The notes below the pieces were generated by a model. That model searched no databases, was not told where the DNA came from, and saw nothing but the letters and a program-made list of their open reading frames with translations. This document shows, one piece after another, positions 33,090 through 44,235 of a DNA stretch of 64,000 nt. Made by a program: the position numbers and the translations under genes. Source of the stretch: Sepioteuthis lessoniana (taxonomy: Eukaryota > Mollusca > Cephalopoda > Myopsida > Loliginidae); contig CAUZXS010000227.1 in NCBI GenBank assembly GCA_963585895.1, forward strand, positions 62,001 to 126,000, in the 5' to 3' direction. Positions within the stretch are counted from its first letter, which is position 1; each line of letters begins with the position of its first letter.

Positions 33090-33183
33090 TAACCCCCAGT
33101 ACAAGCAGGATGTGACACACAGTCAATTTTTAAGTGGAGTTTGATAGGTCTGACTTTAAACGGATTATGTGCAAAAAAAAAAA
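32496..33183 (+). repeat. direct duplication, copy 2
   Basis: Partner of 29186-29880, offset 3310 bp at the left edge. It contains the same LINE end, unique spacer, TA run (about 33054-33088) and minus S3 tail. Unlike copy 1 it continues into an S4b tail without a Tc1-type insertion. Confidence 0.92.
33089..33159 (-). mobile_element. S3 SINE tail fragment
   Basis: AAGCAGGATGTGACACACAG, TCAATTTTTAAGTGGAG and TAGGTCTGACTTT are the minus-strand S3 3' end. The same fragment is at 29788-29865 in the other copy of the duplication. Confidence 0.75.
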
Positions 33184-33320
33184 TTAAATAAATAAAAGAA
33201 AACCTTGAGAAACAACTACACAAAAAATGTCAAAATTAATATACAATGAATGTAATTCCCTAACCTTTAGGCATAAAATAATCCCAGGCAGATTGATATG
33301 TGAACAATCTATCAATCATT
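33160..33320 (+). mobile_element. S4b tail fragment
   Basis: GAGAAACAACTACACAAAAA, ATGTAATTCCCTAACC, AGGCATAAAATAATCCCAGG and a terminal CTATCAATCA run, as in the copies at 59430 and 60000. Confidence 0.75.
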
Positions 33321-34226
33321 TTTCTCTTCATTGATAATCTGCTGAATTATACTTCATTTAAATAAATGTCCCTGGTACCACTTCCATACTTGTTATCTCA
33401 TTGTGTAATCTTTCCAAACATAATTGCCAGTTTCAGATTTTAATAAAAATCTAATCAATATTTGTTTTATCTAACAAATAGTATTAGTACTAATTACTAA
33501 TAGCAAAAACCTAAATAGTGTCACTTGTCAATCAAATGATCCTGACATACATTTTCTGCCATGAATTCAGGTTAACAAAATATGCTGAGGACATCATTAT
33601 ACAATATGATGATATAATGACAACATGATGACATGAAATTTTGGTAGAATAGAAAAGTGTTCAAGAATGTGAATATTATAATGACAAGTTAATACTAAAA
33701 TGGATTAGTTTTAAAAAGGTATATAATGTAACTTTTCAAATCATCATTTCAACAAATGGTCAGCAATTTTTGTTTCCACCTACTCTACTAAGAAGTGTAT
33801 TGGAAATTATTTGACATTGGCTGTGGAATGGCTGGTAGTAAAATTCTAGACAGCAGGATAATGCCAATTTCCTTTGTATTTCTCTGATGTTAAATTTTCT
33901 TTTCTATTCTTTCTTAAAAATACCAATTTCAAACAAAATGATTTTGTGACAAAAAAGAAAAGGGAAATGACCTCAAGTTAATTTTCTGGAATTTTGTGAC
34001 TGATAATTTCTTAGCAAGATGTTGCCAAGTCTCTTTCCTTTTCAGGTAAAAGACTTCAAGTAAAACTGATACCACCTAAAAAAAAAGATGTTGACAAAAT
34101 ATTTAGATGTCTGTATAGATCCTTTTTTTAGCATCTCAAATTTGCTTCCTACTCTCAAAAGTAAACAAAAACAAGATTTACGACAGAAAGAAAAGTGTGC
34201 CAGAATTTGAACTTTTCAATAACAGG
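33321..34226. other. anonymous DNA
   Basis: Nothing recognised. Confidence 0.4.
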
Positions 34227-34538
34227 TGTTGGTGGTGTCATGGTTATTATCTTGGAAAATGGACACAGCAGCCAGAGTTCAAATCCTGGTTGAGGCTGTA
34301 TTTCACATAGTGTTAATACCTGTGGGAAAGGTATATATCAAACTATTCTCTTTCCATCTATTAATATTGCCATACCAAGGTTAAAGAGTCTGTAGGGAAG
34401 ACTGGGCTCTTTAGCCTTGGTATGATAACCAGTCTAGAAGAAGGAAAACTCTGAATTCAAACCTGTTTAACTCCACTTAAAAAAGTGACCTTGTGTCACA
34501 TCCTGCTCATGCAAAGAGATTTATAAATGCATATGTCA
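34227..34538 (+). mobile_element. S3 SINE, full length
   Basis: A-box-like TGGTGTCATGG, B-box GAGTTCAAATCCT, GTGGGAAAGGTATATATC, CTGGGCTCTTTAGCCTTGG, CCAGTCTAGAAGAAGGAAAA and the terminal GACCTTGTGTCACATCCTGC. It carries an extra ~35 bp in its middle (AATATTGCCATACCAAGG region). Confidence 0.85.
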
Positions 34539-35541
34539 GAAAGAAAAGTAGCTGGTCTTTATATCTACTTCTAAGGGGCATTTCTTTTTTGTTTCAGTAG
34601 AGATTTTTATTCCTCTATGAAAACTGAAAGAAAATTGACAAAAGTAGTTTTTACAAACAGTTACGATCAAAACAGCAAGTTTCAGTTACTATTAAAACTC
34701 TCACTGTATATCAATGTATCAATTCAAATATGCACTACTTATAAGGTTGTATGTATTCAGTAAATTATGTGTAACAAGTTCATAACATGTACCATGATTA
34801 TTTGTATATAAGATGCTCTATTTTTCCAGATTTTTCAGCTAAAACATTAGTGGTGTGTATTATACATGAGAACTTTTTTCTGGCCACATGCCTCACCATA
34901 TTCAAGACAGGATAACTGAAAGGAAGTTATATCAATTAATGTGTTTTTGCTTTTATGGAGAAATATCCACAAGAATGTGTGTTTGTTTATAATTTTGATT
35001 TTCCTAAGGTGAGTTTATTTTCATCACACATTTGATGTATTTTAAAGTGAATATGCCCATGTTTTTGTTCTGAATACTGTGTAAATTTTGAGTTTTAAGA
35101 CAATGTAAGCTAAAGAAATTCTTATTTTTAGTCATTATGAACCAATAAAAAGTTGAACTATTACCAAATTTAGCTCAAATTTAACTTCTACAAATTCTAA
35201 AAAGTCAGTGTGTATTACACATGAGAACTTTTTTTCCCAGAATTCTGTAGTTTGGGGTGCATGATATATATGAATGCATGCAATACACAAATATTTAAAT
35301 CACTTAATATAGTAGCAGGGGTGTCCTCCAGCTATTGTGATAAAAGGTTAATGCTAAAATGAATAATAAATAAAACAAGTAAACAACAAAATAATTAACA
35401 GGAGGTTGAGTTGAACCATGCATTGTTCTTTTATGTATCATTTTTAACAATAATCAATAACTTACTAAAAATGTTCTTGTGTATGGATTTTTTTAAATTG
35501 CTGACTCGGATGTCAATTCGGAATTTCTTTGACTAGACAAA
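34539..35541. other. unique DNA with a possible MITE
   Basis: No gene. At 34854-34885 and 35205-35235 the segment GTGTGTATTATACATGAGAA and its near-copy occur in the same orientation. Outer sequences ATTTGTATATAAGATGC (34799) and the complement of GCATGCAATACACAAAT (35275) form weak inverted ends, so 34795-35300 might be an old DNA-transposon derivative. Confidence 0.35.
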
Positions 35542-36818
35542 TGACAACAACAAGAGGGTAAGATTCATATGCCAGGCTTTTATTGAGTGAATTATACATG
35601 AAAGGTTTGCATGGGTGTAAAATAGCTATTTCTGCATAATGTCTGTGTAGTCTCAGTGGTGTTGAAAATCGATGCTGTTGAAAGGTGTAGACTTGACTGT
35701 GTAAATGTTCCTGGTGACAGTGAGTCTAGAAGATCAGGATGGTCTTGGTGTAGATCATAGGTGTAGCTGTATGAATAGGAATCTGGAGATGGTCAAAGAG
35801 TTGGATGCATATGTTGCAGAAGCTGGATGATCATTGTTCTGGTTTATTCAGTCTTTGGTTAACTGGGGGGGTATTTTGATGTGGCCTCAGAGTGCTGATG
35901 ATAATCCGAACAGATTTGTCGCTCGTGGATTGGAGTGCTGTTACATCATCTGGTCCTCTACAAGAGTAGAGGTCTGCTGCTTGGTGATGCAGGAACTAGT
36001 CTGCTGTTTTGCTGGTTGCTGCATCGATGTCTCATAGTATCTGCAAAGGGATGTAGGTGAGAGGACCGGAGTTTATCCTCAAGAGACTTTCTTAAATAGA
36101 GCTGGTGATGACTTTCATAAATTAGTTCTGATAAGAACTGTATAAGAGAGGTGCTGTGATTGGTTGGAACCTGTCTTCAACTGGTTGAATCCCACTTCGG
36201 ATGCTGGCTGGTATGAGAGACAGTGGTAAGAGTGTGCTGCTACCAGTGGAAAGAATTTGTCTAGCTCCCTTGCCTTTGGACACATACATATGCCAGTGAC
36301 TGCCTTTATATAGAAAAAAGGGCAGCGTATTAAATGGTCTCAGAGAAGAAAATTCTGTTTAGCAAAGGACAGGAAGTGTCTTTTTAAATATGAGTAATGA
36401 TGGAATATCTCATTATACTACCAAGAGGAGTTTTTAAATGATGCATATTTCATCCTGTGATTAGGGACTAGCTCTGAAATGGTCCGCAGGACTAATTTAT
36501 TTGGAAAATAGTCCTTGTTTTGGCAAATGTAGGTGGGGTATTATTGTTTAGCTGACATTATGAATGATTTTGGGGGTTTTTTTTTAACAGGGATTTTAGC
36601 TTTGAGTAGTAAAAAGGCTATGATAAGGAGGCTGGGGTATCTGAGTTCTGTCTTTTTAAACTATTGGAGTGGAATAGCTGGTCTTCAGAACCACTAGTTT
36701 TTATGGCGAAATATGGAAAATATATTTTTGGAAATTATGACACGTGGATCTTTTTCTCTTTTCAGATTTGGTAAAATATTTGGATAAGGGACCATTACAA
36801 ATTCATCAACATATCACA
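35542..36818 (-). mobile_element. candidate LTR of a retrotransposon
   Basis: Read on the minus strand the block starts TGTGATATGTTGATG and ends CTCTTGTTGTTGTCA (TG...CA ends). It has a TATATAAAGG box near 36310, and CTCAATAAAAGCCTGG (polyadenylation-like AATAAA) about 40 bp before its 3' end. A purine run (nine G) lies just outside its 5' end at 36826-36836, where a polypurine tract would be for a 3' LTR. No matching 5 bp target duplication was seen and no gag/pol is present. It could instead be another repeat. Confidence 0.45.
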
Positions 36819-36902
36819 AGAGTCGCCCCCCCCCTTACTTTGAATGTTTGATTAACTTTCCAAGCCAACTCTTATGGGAGCTCATCTAAACTATAATAAA
36901 CT

Positions 36903-37125
36903 TCTTCATCCTCATCAAGTTGTGTTGCTAGCATGACTTTCCCTGATTCTTTCTCTTTCCATCCATCCTTATCATCCAACTTTCCTAGCAGGTCCTCAAA
37001 ACTACATCCTGTGTCTGTGCAGAGCTGTTGCTGTAAGTTCTTGCTGCTTGGCCAACACTGGTACAGCCAAAATGAAGGGGTTCATAAAGAGAATATCACT
37101 TATGAGTTCACCTTTACTTCTCCAG
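36903..37125 (-). mobile_element. LINE copy H, 3' fragment
   Basis: TTCATCCTCATCAAGTTGTG at the left is the complement of the family 3' end. TAGCATGACTTTCCCTGATT, CATCCTGTGTCTGTGCAGAG and GAAGGGGTTCATAAAGAG match the minus-strand terminal coding region. 5' truncated at about 37125. Confidence 0.8.
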
Positions 37126-37287
37126 ACATACATAAACTTAACTATCATATTTTTCTTCAATTCTGCATATTGTAATACTATAACTGTCATTTGTTATTGT
37201 AATTAATTGATTCATATTCTCATATAAATATATTTTTTCACATGTTTTGTCACTTCATCTGCTTAGTATTTAAATACATTCACAACT
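37126..37287. other. short anonymous interval
   Basis: AT-rich spacer between LINE H and the tandem duplication. Confidence 0.4.
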
Positions 37288-37629
37288 TCTGCTTGGTTTG
37301 CAAGTACATTTTCAAAAGTGCATCTTAACACACAGTATGAAATAGTTTAGAACCTAATTACCCCAATAACCTAACTTGGCATCTTTTTAATTTAGTCAAT
37401 CAATTTATGCAATCAATAATTATTAAGCTTAACTTATGTGGGGGCACTCTGTAAAGATCTGCTTGGTTTGCAAGTACATTTTCAAAAGTGCATCTTAACA
37501 CACAGTATGAAATAGTTTAGAACCTAATTACCCCAATAACCTAACTTGGCATCTTTTTAATTTAGTCAATCAATTTATGCAATCAATAATTATTAAGCTT
37601 AACTTATGTGGGGGCACTCTGTAAAGATC
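37288..37629. repeat. exact 170 bp tandem duplication
   Basis: 37288-37459 and 37458-37629 appear identical with a period of exactly 170 bp. The unit starts TCTGCTTGGTTTGCAAG and ends GGCACTCTGTAAAGATC; TC is shared at the junction. No transposon hallmark. It is either a very recent duplication or an assembly artefact. Confidence 0.95.
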
Positions 37630-37941
37630 GAACTCACTATAGTAATTATCAGTCATCTGTAATAACAATTATTTATTTATATTTTTCTTAGTTTAAGAGG
37701 GAGATTAGTTAAAAAGAGTATTGAAATAAAATCAAAGTACTTTTTGTTGGTAATATTCATCTTGATGTTATTTTTTAAAGTTCACATTTATTTTAGTAGA
37801 CATTAAATCGTTGATATTCTGTGAGGAGAAAAAACACATTAAGAATAATAATGGTGAGTTACCAGTAACGAATTTTGTAACTTATTTTTCGTATATATAT
37901 TTTTTTCTTTTTTCGTGGTTTTCGTAACATGAGCCGCAGTA

Positions 37942-37944
<3 letters not shown>
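37630..37944. other. unique AT-rich DNA
   Basis: No repeat or gene recognised. It leads into the promoter-like region. Confidence 0.4.

Positions 37945-37988
<44 letters not shown>
37945..37988. repeat. (GA)n microsatellite
   Basis: Purine dinucleotide run just upstream of the candidate promoter. GA runs near promoters are common in animal genomes but this one could be neutral. Confidence 0.95.
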
Positions 37989-37989
<1 letters not shown>

Positions 37990-37999
37990 ATTGATGTTG

Positions 38000-38401
38000 C
38001 CTCGGAAAACGAGAAAAGACCACGTGACAATATATTCTCCCACTCATTACTGAGAAGTTGTCAGTCGGTCAAGCAAGCATATCTAGCTCATTCATTCATT
38101 CCACTATGGTTTGTTGTCTACCAAAAATAACATGCTTTAATCAGGAAGCAAAAAGCAGCAAAATTTAAAGGCGAATTACCTAATTAAAAGTGATAATGGC
38201 AGCTTTTCATAATAGAATCTCTTTTTACGTTCTTCACTCTTACTACATGGGGATTCCCTCGTCGTCTGTACATGTGGCCTGAGTGTTGTACGGAAGTAGT
38301 GTAAGTTTTAAAAGCAGCAGTTGCAGGAGAGGTAAGCATCTCTCCGCTTGAAGTAGTAGCCGTAGAAGATAGGTCGTTAAGTCCTTTTCTTTACGTCCGA
38401 T
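38000..38401 (+). promoter_or_regulatory. candidate promoter and 5' UTR
   Basis: Precedes the candidate exon. It is repeat-free and has more CpG than the surrounding sequence. It holds an E-box CACGTGAC at 38021-38028 and CpG-containing segments (GGATTCCCTCGTCGTCTG, CGTAGAAGATAGGTCG). No clear TATA box. A GAGAGGTAAGCAT splice-donor-like sequence at 38327-38339 could give an alternative 5' UTR exon. Confidence 0.5.
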
Positions 38402-38503
38402 ATGGATAAATATGTGGTCAAAGCGACAAAATCTGGCCCGAATCCATTTCTTTCTAAATCAGACCATCCGTCACTTAGACAAGCAGCCTTAACAGATCTG
38501 AAG
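38402..38503 (+). CDS. candidate first coding exon of an unidentified gene
   Basis: ATG at 38402 in a good context (G at -3, G at +4), with an in-frame TAA 24 bases upstream (38378) that closes the frame. It is followed by 34 codons ending GAT CTG AAG, then GTAAAA at 38504, a plausible splice donor in phase 0. The residues start MDKYVVKATKSG and continue with a mixed polar composition and a PNPFLSKSDHPSLR stretch, unlike the low-complexity chance ORFs elsewhere. Codons include CpG-containing ones that are rare in the region. I do not recognise the protein. No second exon could be identified; reading past the donor hits a stop after nine more codons. Confidence 0.55.
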
Positions 38504-40380
38504 GTAAAAATAACGTTCCTTTATTTGTTTTAAGTCAACAAAAATGAAACATTAGTGTTTTGTTTACTATTTAAGTAGACTTTTTACACACAAAAAGCTA
38601 TGTGGGCTCTTTCTTTTTGTTATTCATTTGAAAAACCCAGGGATACTTTGATTTATTTTTTGTAGAAAACCTTAAAAATTTATTAAAAAAGAAAACCCTA
38701 TAAGCACGTTTAAAAAGGGATTTGAAATAAAAAAAATTCCCGCGATTTTCCTCACTGCCCACAATCTGCCTAAAATGTGTTTTATTTTGATGATGTTGCT
38801 AAATGAAATGGCAAGTTGATCATACACAGGTTTTTGACGATGTAATGGATTCCTAGTGGAATTCACCGATAATCAATATTGATCGATATTTTATTTTTAT
38901 TACAATTGTAGCCTGAAGAATAAAAAGATTTTAAATTTTAATGTACAATTGAATCGTCTCCCTTGAAATTAGTAAATAAATCCATCAGGATTTTAAAATA
39001 TTTGCGGTGTCCAACAAATATTTTATACCTCACTAAAAGAAGAATTATTAAAGCAAAGATTAAAGATATATGAAATTTTGGCAGAATTACAAAAATATGA
39101 ATATTGCAATAACAAGTTTATTCTACAAACTCGTCGAAAAAAGGAGGAAGAACATGTAGCGACTAATTCTTTTTAATCCCTTTATTTCAATTCATTCATT
39201 TATTTTTCTCTTGCAAATTAGAAATAGAAGTTTGATTAACAGTGTTTTATTTAACACAATTGTTGCGTCATTTAACTTTTTATTTATACATTTATAAATT
39301 TTATTCAAATGTTTTTGAAAATAAATAAATAAAATACATTTGAACCTTTTTAAAGCTTGATTCTTTTTTCATCAATGATTTTGAATGAAACATTTTGTCG
39401 AAGAAGTTTTATCAGTTTTTCCTGCAACGAGAATAATTGAAACTAAAATGTTTTGTCTATTCTAAATTTTTAAAGTTGTCTCTGTGACTATTTTTCAAAC
39501 TTTAATTACGTTAACTGATTAAACATCGTGATAACTAATTCCAACAACCTTATTTAAAAATCTAAGGAAGGACAAAATAATTAACAGATTTTATTTTAGC
39601 CTAGGTAAGACTTTAATTTTGCCTTTAACCATAACATGACATAAGTATACTTTCGGTTTTAAAAATAAACTTTTTGTTGCGTAAATCCACTTCTCATTTA
39701 AAGATTTTATTTGTCAGAAATCTTTGCATTGTTGTTCTTGGAGTTAAAGATTATTATTATTGTTAATTTACTCCTTACAAGTTTTTCACACTAATTTCAA
39801 CTGATGGTCTGTTTCTAATATTATCATTATTTACATTATCAAATTGAAAATATTGTAAACATTTAAAAAAATGTTAATACACTCGGTGTCACTATGTAGC
39901 TTTTTAATCTTGTTTAAAAAAAAACTTCTCTTTAGTGTTTGTTTATTTTCTCTTCTAAAGATATATTTGCTACTTATTACTCCAACCTTGAAAGTATTTT
40001 GGGTTGTTATTTGATACTCACCCAGGAATAAAACATTGAGTGAGTAGGCGAATTCTCTAGTTCTGGTTCAAGAACCTTTTTGACGAAATCTACTTATTTC
40101 TGAATGAATGAATGGAAAAGAGTCATTGCTGCCGTCAGAGTGTGAAGAAGGAGGAATATGTTGTATCTAAGTGTTTTGGGGTAGTGGGGGATACGACGAA
40201 TGTACGCAGGCAGATACTTACCTTTAGAGTGAGGGTTAAGTAAGCAGATCATTTTGTTTGTGTAAATGAGTGTTGAATCCTCTCTACGTGCCCTACTATT
40301 ATTGACCTTGTGTCTAACTAAACAAATATTATCATGTTTCGAAGAAACTGCTATTCATCTTATTTTTTGTTTTTCTTTTT
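38504..40380. other. repeat-poor AT-rich DNA, probably first intron
   Basis: No SINE, LINE or transposon seen for almost 2 kb, unusual in this window, which fits intronic or regulatory DNA after the candidate exon. On the minus strand, AGGTAAGTAT (plus 40208-40217) is a perfect splice-donor consensus, but no supporting exon was found. Confidence 0.45.
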
Positions 40381-40720
40381 GTCGCAATTTTATTTGGTTC
40401 AGATCAGTCTTGTTACGTCTTCGGGACGAGAAGCTTAGTTCCTGAAGATTTCATTTATTGGCGAGCACCTCCCCATTATACTAATAGAGGAAGTGGTGTC
40501 GCCGGTCGCTTTGGAGCTTTTTGTTGCAAGGGCTGCGGGGCAGAGCAATATTTTTGCTTTTAGACGTACGTGTCAGGGGCATTATATCTAAACTGATCTT
40601 CTTTGACTTTTGTTGGAAGACAAATAGTAATTTATAAAGCTTTGTTTTGAAGGTAAATATTTACTGGACACGCATGCGCACAACGCGAAACTGGTGATTG
40701 CTGATTTTCTGATTACATAT
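40381..40720. promoter_or_regulatory. CpG-containing patch, possible regulatory element
   Basis: Locally high CpG: TACGTCTTCGGGACGAGAAG, GTGTCGCCGGTCGC, TTAGACGTACGTGTC, and CGCATGCGCA at 40671-40680 (NRF1-like). GGCGAGCACCTCC and GGAAGTGGTGTCGCC form an imperfect stem at about 40459-40503. A minus-strand TAGTATAATGG resembles a pol III A-box, but no B-box or cloverleaf follows. A plus frame is open for about 60 codons without ATG and matches nothing I know. Confidence 0.4.
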
Positions 40721-41549
40721 AATGTAAACGTTATTAATGACTTTCCAGTCTCGTCGTGTTTATAGGATTTATTCTATAATTACGAATAAGAGAAACCATT
40801 GAATAATTAGCGTTTGATTTATATAATTATGTCAACAAAAATATAAATTTAAGTATTTATTATCAAAGAAAAATGTTTTATTACGCATCATTTGTTTGTC
40901 CAATTAATGAAATTATAAGTGTTACACATTTTTGTTTTAAAGTTTGTCTTGTTTTAGCCAATGAATTACTTAAGAAAAAATCATACATAAAAAGCAAAAT
41001 GATAGTTGGAAATATAATCCAAGTTGTGATCTTCCTGAAATGAATTTAGGATTAATTGGAAATGTCATCAAAAAATTAAAAAAATATTATCAAGAAGTCG
41101 TAAGAATGAAGTTTAGTTCGTGTATATGATAAACCTACAATCACCTGAATAATTGCCATCTCAGCATATCCAAAACCGAAATATTGTTATCCTTTTAAAA
41201 TTTGTGATGAAAATTCTTTAGGTGATCTAATATATACTTGGCTTAGTTTGACACAAATCTAAGATTCTAGAGCACTCGGTGAGGATCATACAATATATAA
41301 GTAATAGTTGAGTGGACTAGGTTGTTAAAGGTTACCCCTACTCTCTGACAAAAACTCTTTGCCGCTCGACTCTAATGGATTATTTACAAAATATCAAAAT
41401 TTTTAGTAATGGTATCTGAAAATATTAAACACAAGGTAAGACAATCTGAAGATAAAATAAGACAATGAAATAAAAAAACACGAGACAAACCATTGCAATT
41501 AAAAGTATCTTATTAATGGAGATTATGTGCGTCTTTTTATAACCAAAAC
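40721..41549. other. unique AT-rich DNA
   Basis: Nothing recognised. It continues the repeat-poor region up to the mariner insertion. Confidence 0.45.
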
Positions 41550-41551
41550 TA

Positions 41552-42463
<912 letters not shown>

Positions 42464-42639
42464 TACATCACTACTTATGTCACAACTCCCATAGTTATTT
42501 ATATTCTCAATGATTATTAAATAATCTTAACTAGTGTCTTATTTATCAATAATGTCTCTATTAAAGTATAGTCAAGTTAGTTTATCAATAATGTCTCTAT
42601 TAAAGTCTAGCCAAGTTAGGTTTGTTTGAGAACAGCCCA
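42464..42639. repeat. 39 bp tandem duplication
   Basis: TTTATCAATAATGTCTCTAT recurs at 42542 and 42581, followed by TAAAGTATAGTCAAGTTAG and TAAAGTCTAGCCAAGTTAG: two 39 bp units with two differences. Surroundings unremarkable. Confidence 0.85.
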
Positions 42640-43100
42640 TTTTATTAATGGGTATTTAACTGATTTCCCACTAAGTCAGGATTTGATGCAATGTCTTTCT
42701 ATTGAGAAAGCCATGCACAAATCGAGATTCATACATCGCTATAACAAAAAAGGCTTGGTCTCATCAGTATTTCCCTTATGGGATGCCTCCGGCATCAATC
42801 AATAAAATCAACCTTGTCAAGCAGGTATTGCCTGGGGAGAAGACCCCCTAGGACTAGATGATGGTGTGAACAACAGGCAACCCCAGAAAACTAGAGGTGG
42901 TGGGTGGGCAAGCTTATGGCATTAAGGTTTTTAACCGACTTCCCACTCAGCCAGGTGTAATGCTATGACACCAAATAGACATTTGTAGCACCATGGCTCA
43001 CAATAGCCATTAGTTATGTTACAGCACCACATAGACATTTATACCACCACAGTTCTAATGGGTCTATGAGTGTAGCACTACTCCTTAAGTTCCATTCAGA
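42640..43100. repeat. R5 dispersed repeat, copy 1
   Basis: Shares GGCTTGGTCTC, AAGCAGGTATT and CCTGGGG...GAAG blocks with 43740-44235. It also has internal direct repeats (ACTGATTTCCCACTAAGTCA with ACCGACTTCCCACTCAGCCA; AATAGACATTTGTAGCACCA with CATAGACATTTATACCACCA). Origin unknown; relatively G+C-rich. Confidence 0.5.
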
Positions 43101-43739
43101 ACCCTGTTGTAACAAAAAGTGGCTAACATAGAAAACAACTGGTGTCAGTTTGTTGATACAAAGTTTATTTGCTTCTACCCTTTATTCATAATCATCAAGA
43201 GAAGAGAAGAAACAGTGCATGAAATAAGTCAACTGCTTTAGATAAACAGAGAGAAATAAACTGTTGCAGAGCAAGAGATTATCTTTTTTTCTGTTGTAGT
43301 TCTTGTATGTGACTGCTCGGGGTTCCATCTTTGTGGCGATTTTAGGACCCCTTTGCAGAGCTCACCCAAAAATGAGTGCTGTGATTTTCAGCCTGTCTTC
43401 ATATCACGTCAGCTAACTTTTTTCCAGTTTTCTATCCAGTGTCCTCTCTAATGGCTTTTCTATTAGAATTTCTTCTAGCCAATCATAATCCATGGCTGAT
43501 TTGCCGCTGATACATTTCTATTTTAACCTTGGTGTCTGCTTCTATCCTGACCAAGTCTTGACAATATTCCCCAGTTCACCTTCTCATTCGCTTCTCCTCT
43601 CCCATTGTGCCTCTCTCTGTTCCACTACCTTAAATCTCCCTCTCATATATATCCCTCCTTTTTCACTGTCATCTGGTTGACCTCAAATATAGCTAGGAAA
43701 CAACTTACTTCTAAAACAATCAACTGGAGGCCCTAATTA
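43101..43739. other. unique DNA, pyrimidine-rich at the right
   Basis: No gene identified. The 62-codon ORF at 43492-43680 is Ser/Leu/Pro-rich with no signature I recognise. Confidence 0.4.
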
Positions 43740-44235
43740 TATTATGCAGGATGTGACACAAGGTCATTTCATAGCGAGGAGCTATGCATTAATCAAGACT
43801 AATGTATGGCTATTTCAAAAACAGCTTGGTCTCTTTAGCGACTGTATTCAAGGGCGACCAGAAGGCTCCCTTTTCAATAGCTACTATACTGATGTGTAGG
43901 GGTGGGCGATACTCCTTTCCCTGGATTGCTCCACGTTACCCTTGATGTGTACCTTATATTGCTGAGTGTTAAGCAAGGAGGTATCAAGTACAATTTTTAA
44001 AGTCTTTGGTATGACGCGACCTGGGATTGAACCCCGGTTTCCTGGACCATTTGCGAACACTCTACCCACTAGGCCAATGAGCCGGTTGGTCCCTTTAGTA
44101 TTCTTTATATTGGGCAACTCAGGTGCTGAGCTATGAATTCAGCACTGCAAAGCAGGTATTTCCCTGGGGTGAAGGCACCCTGGAACCAGGCAAGTCAGCT
44201 TAATAACACCCACCTGGTGCGAATGCCAGCCAGAC
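43740..44235 (-). repeat. R5 repeat, copy 2, split by S2
   Basis: Minus-strand element whose end is TGACCTTGTGTCACATCCTG (complement at 43745-43764), the same terminal block as S3. The body contains AGGTATTTCCCTGGGGTGAA and GGCACCCTGGAACCAGGC. An S2 SINE interrupts it with target duplication GGTCTCTTTAG / GGTCCCTTTAG. Confidence 0.55.
43839..44087 (-). mobile_element. S2 SINE, full length, with target duplication
   Basis: Minus strand: A-box region ATTGGCCTAGTGGGTAGAG, B-box GGTTCAATCCCAGG, AGACTTTAAAAATTGTAC, GGAGCAATCCAGGGAAAGG and the GGTCGCCCTTGAATACAGTC end. The 11 bp flanks 43828-43838 and 44088-44098 differ by one base. Confidence 0.92.

Noticed and set aside
36933-37175. 80-codon ORF near the candidate gene
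   Set aside because: Falls on a reversed LINE 3' fragment.
37839-38030. Minus ORF with a Ser-Leu repeat
   Set aside because: Translation of a (GA)n microsatellite, antisense to the promoter-like region.
40445-40520. tRNA or 5S-like RNA on the minus strand near TAGTATAATGG
   Set aside because: Only the A-box-like word fits; no B-box at the right distance and no cloverleaf or 5S secondary structure.
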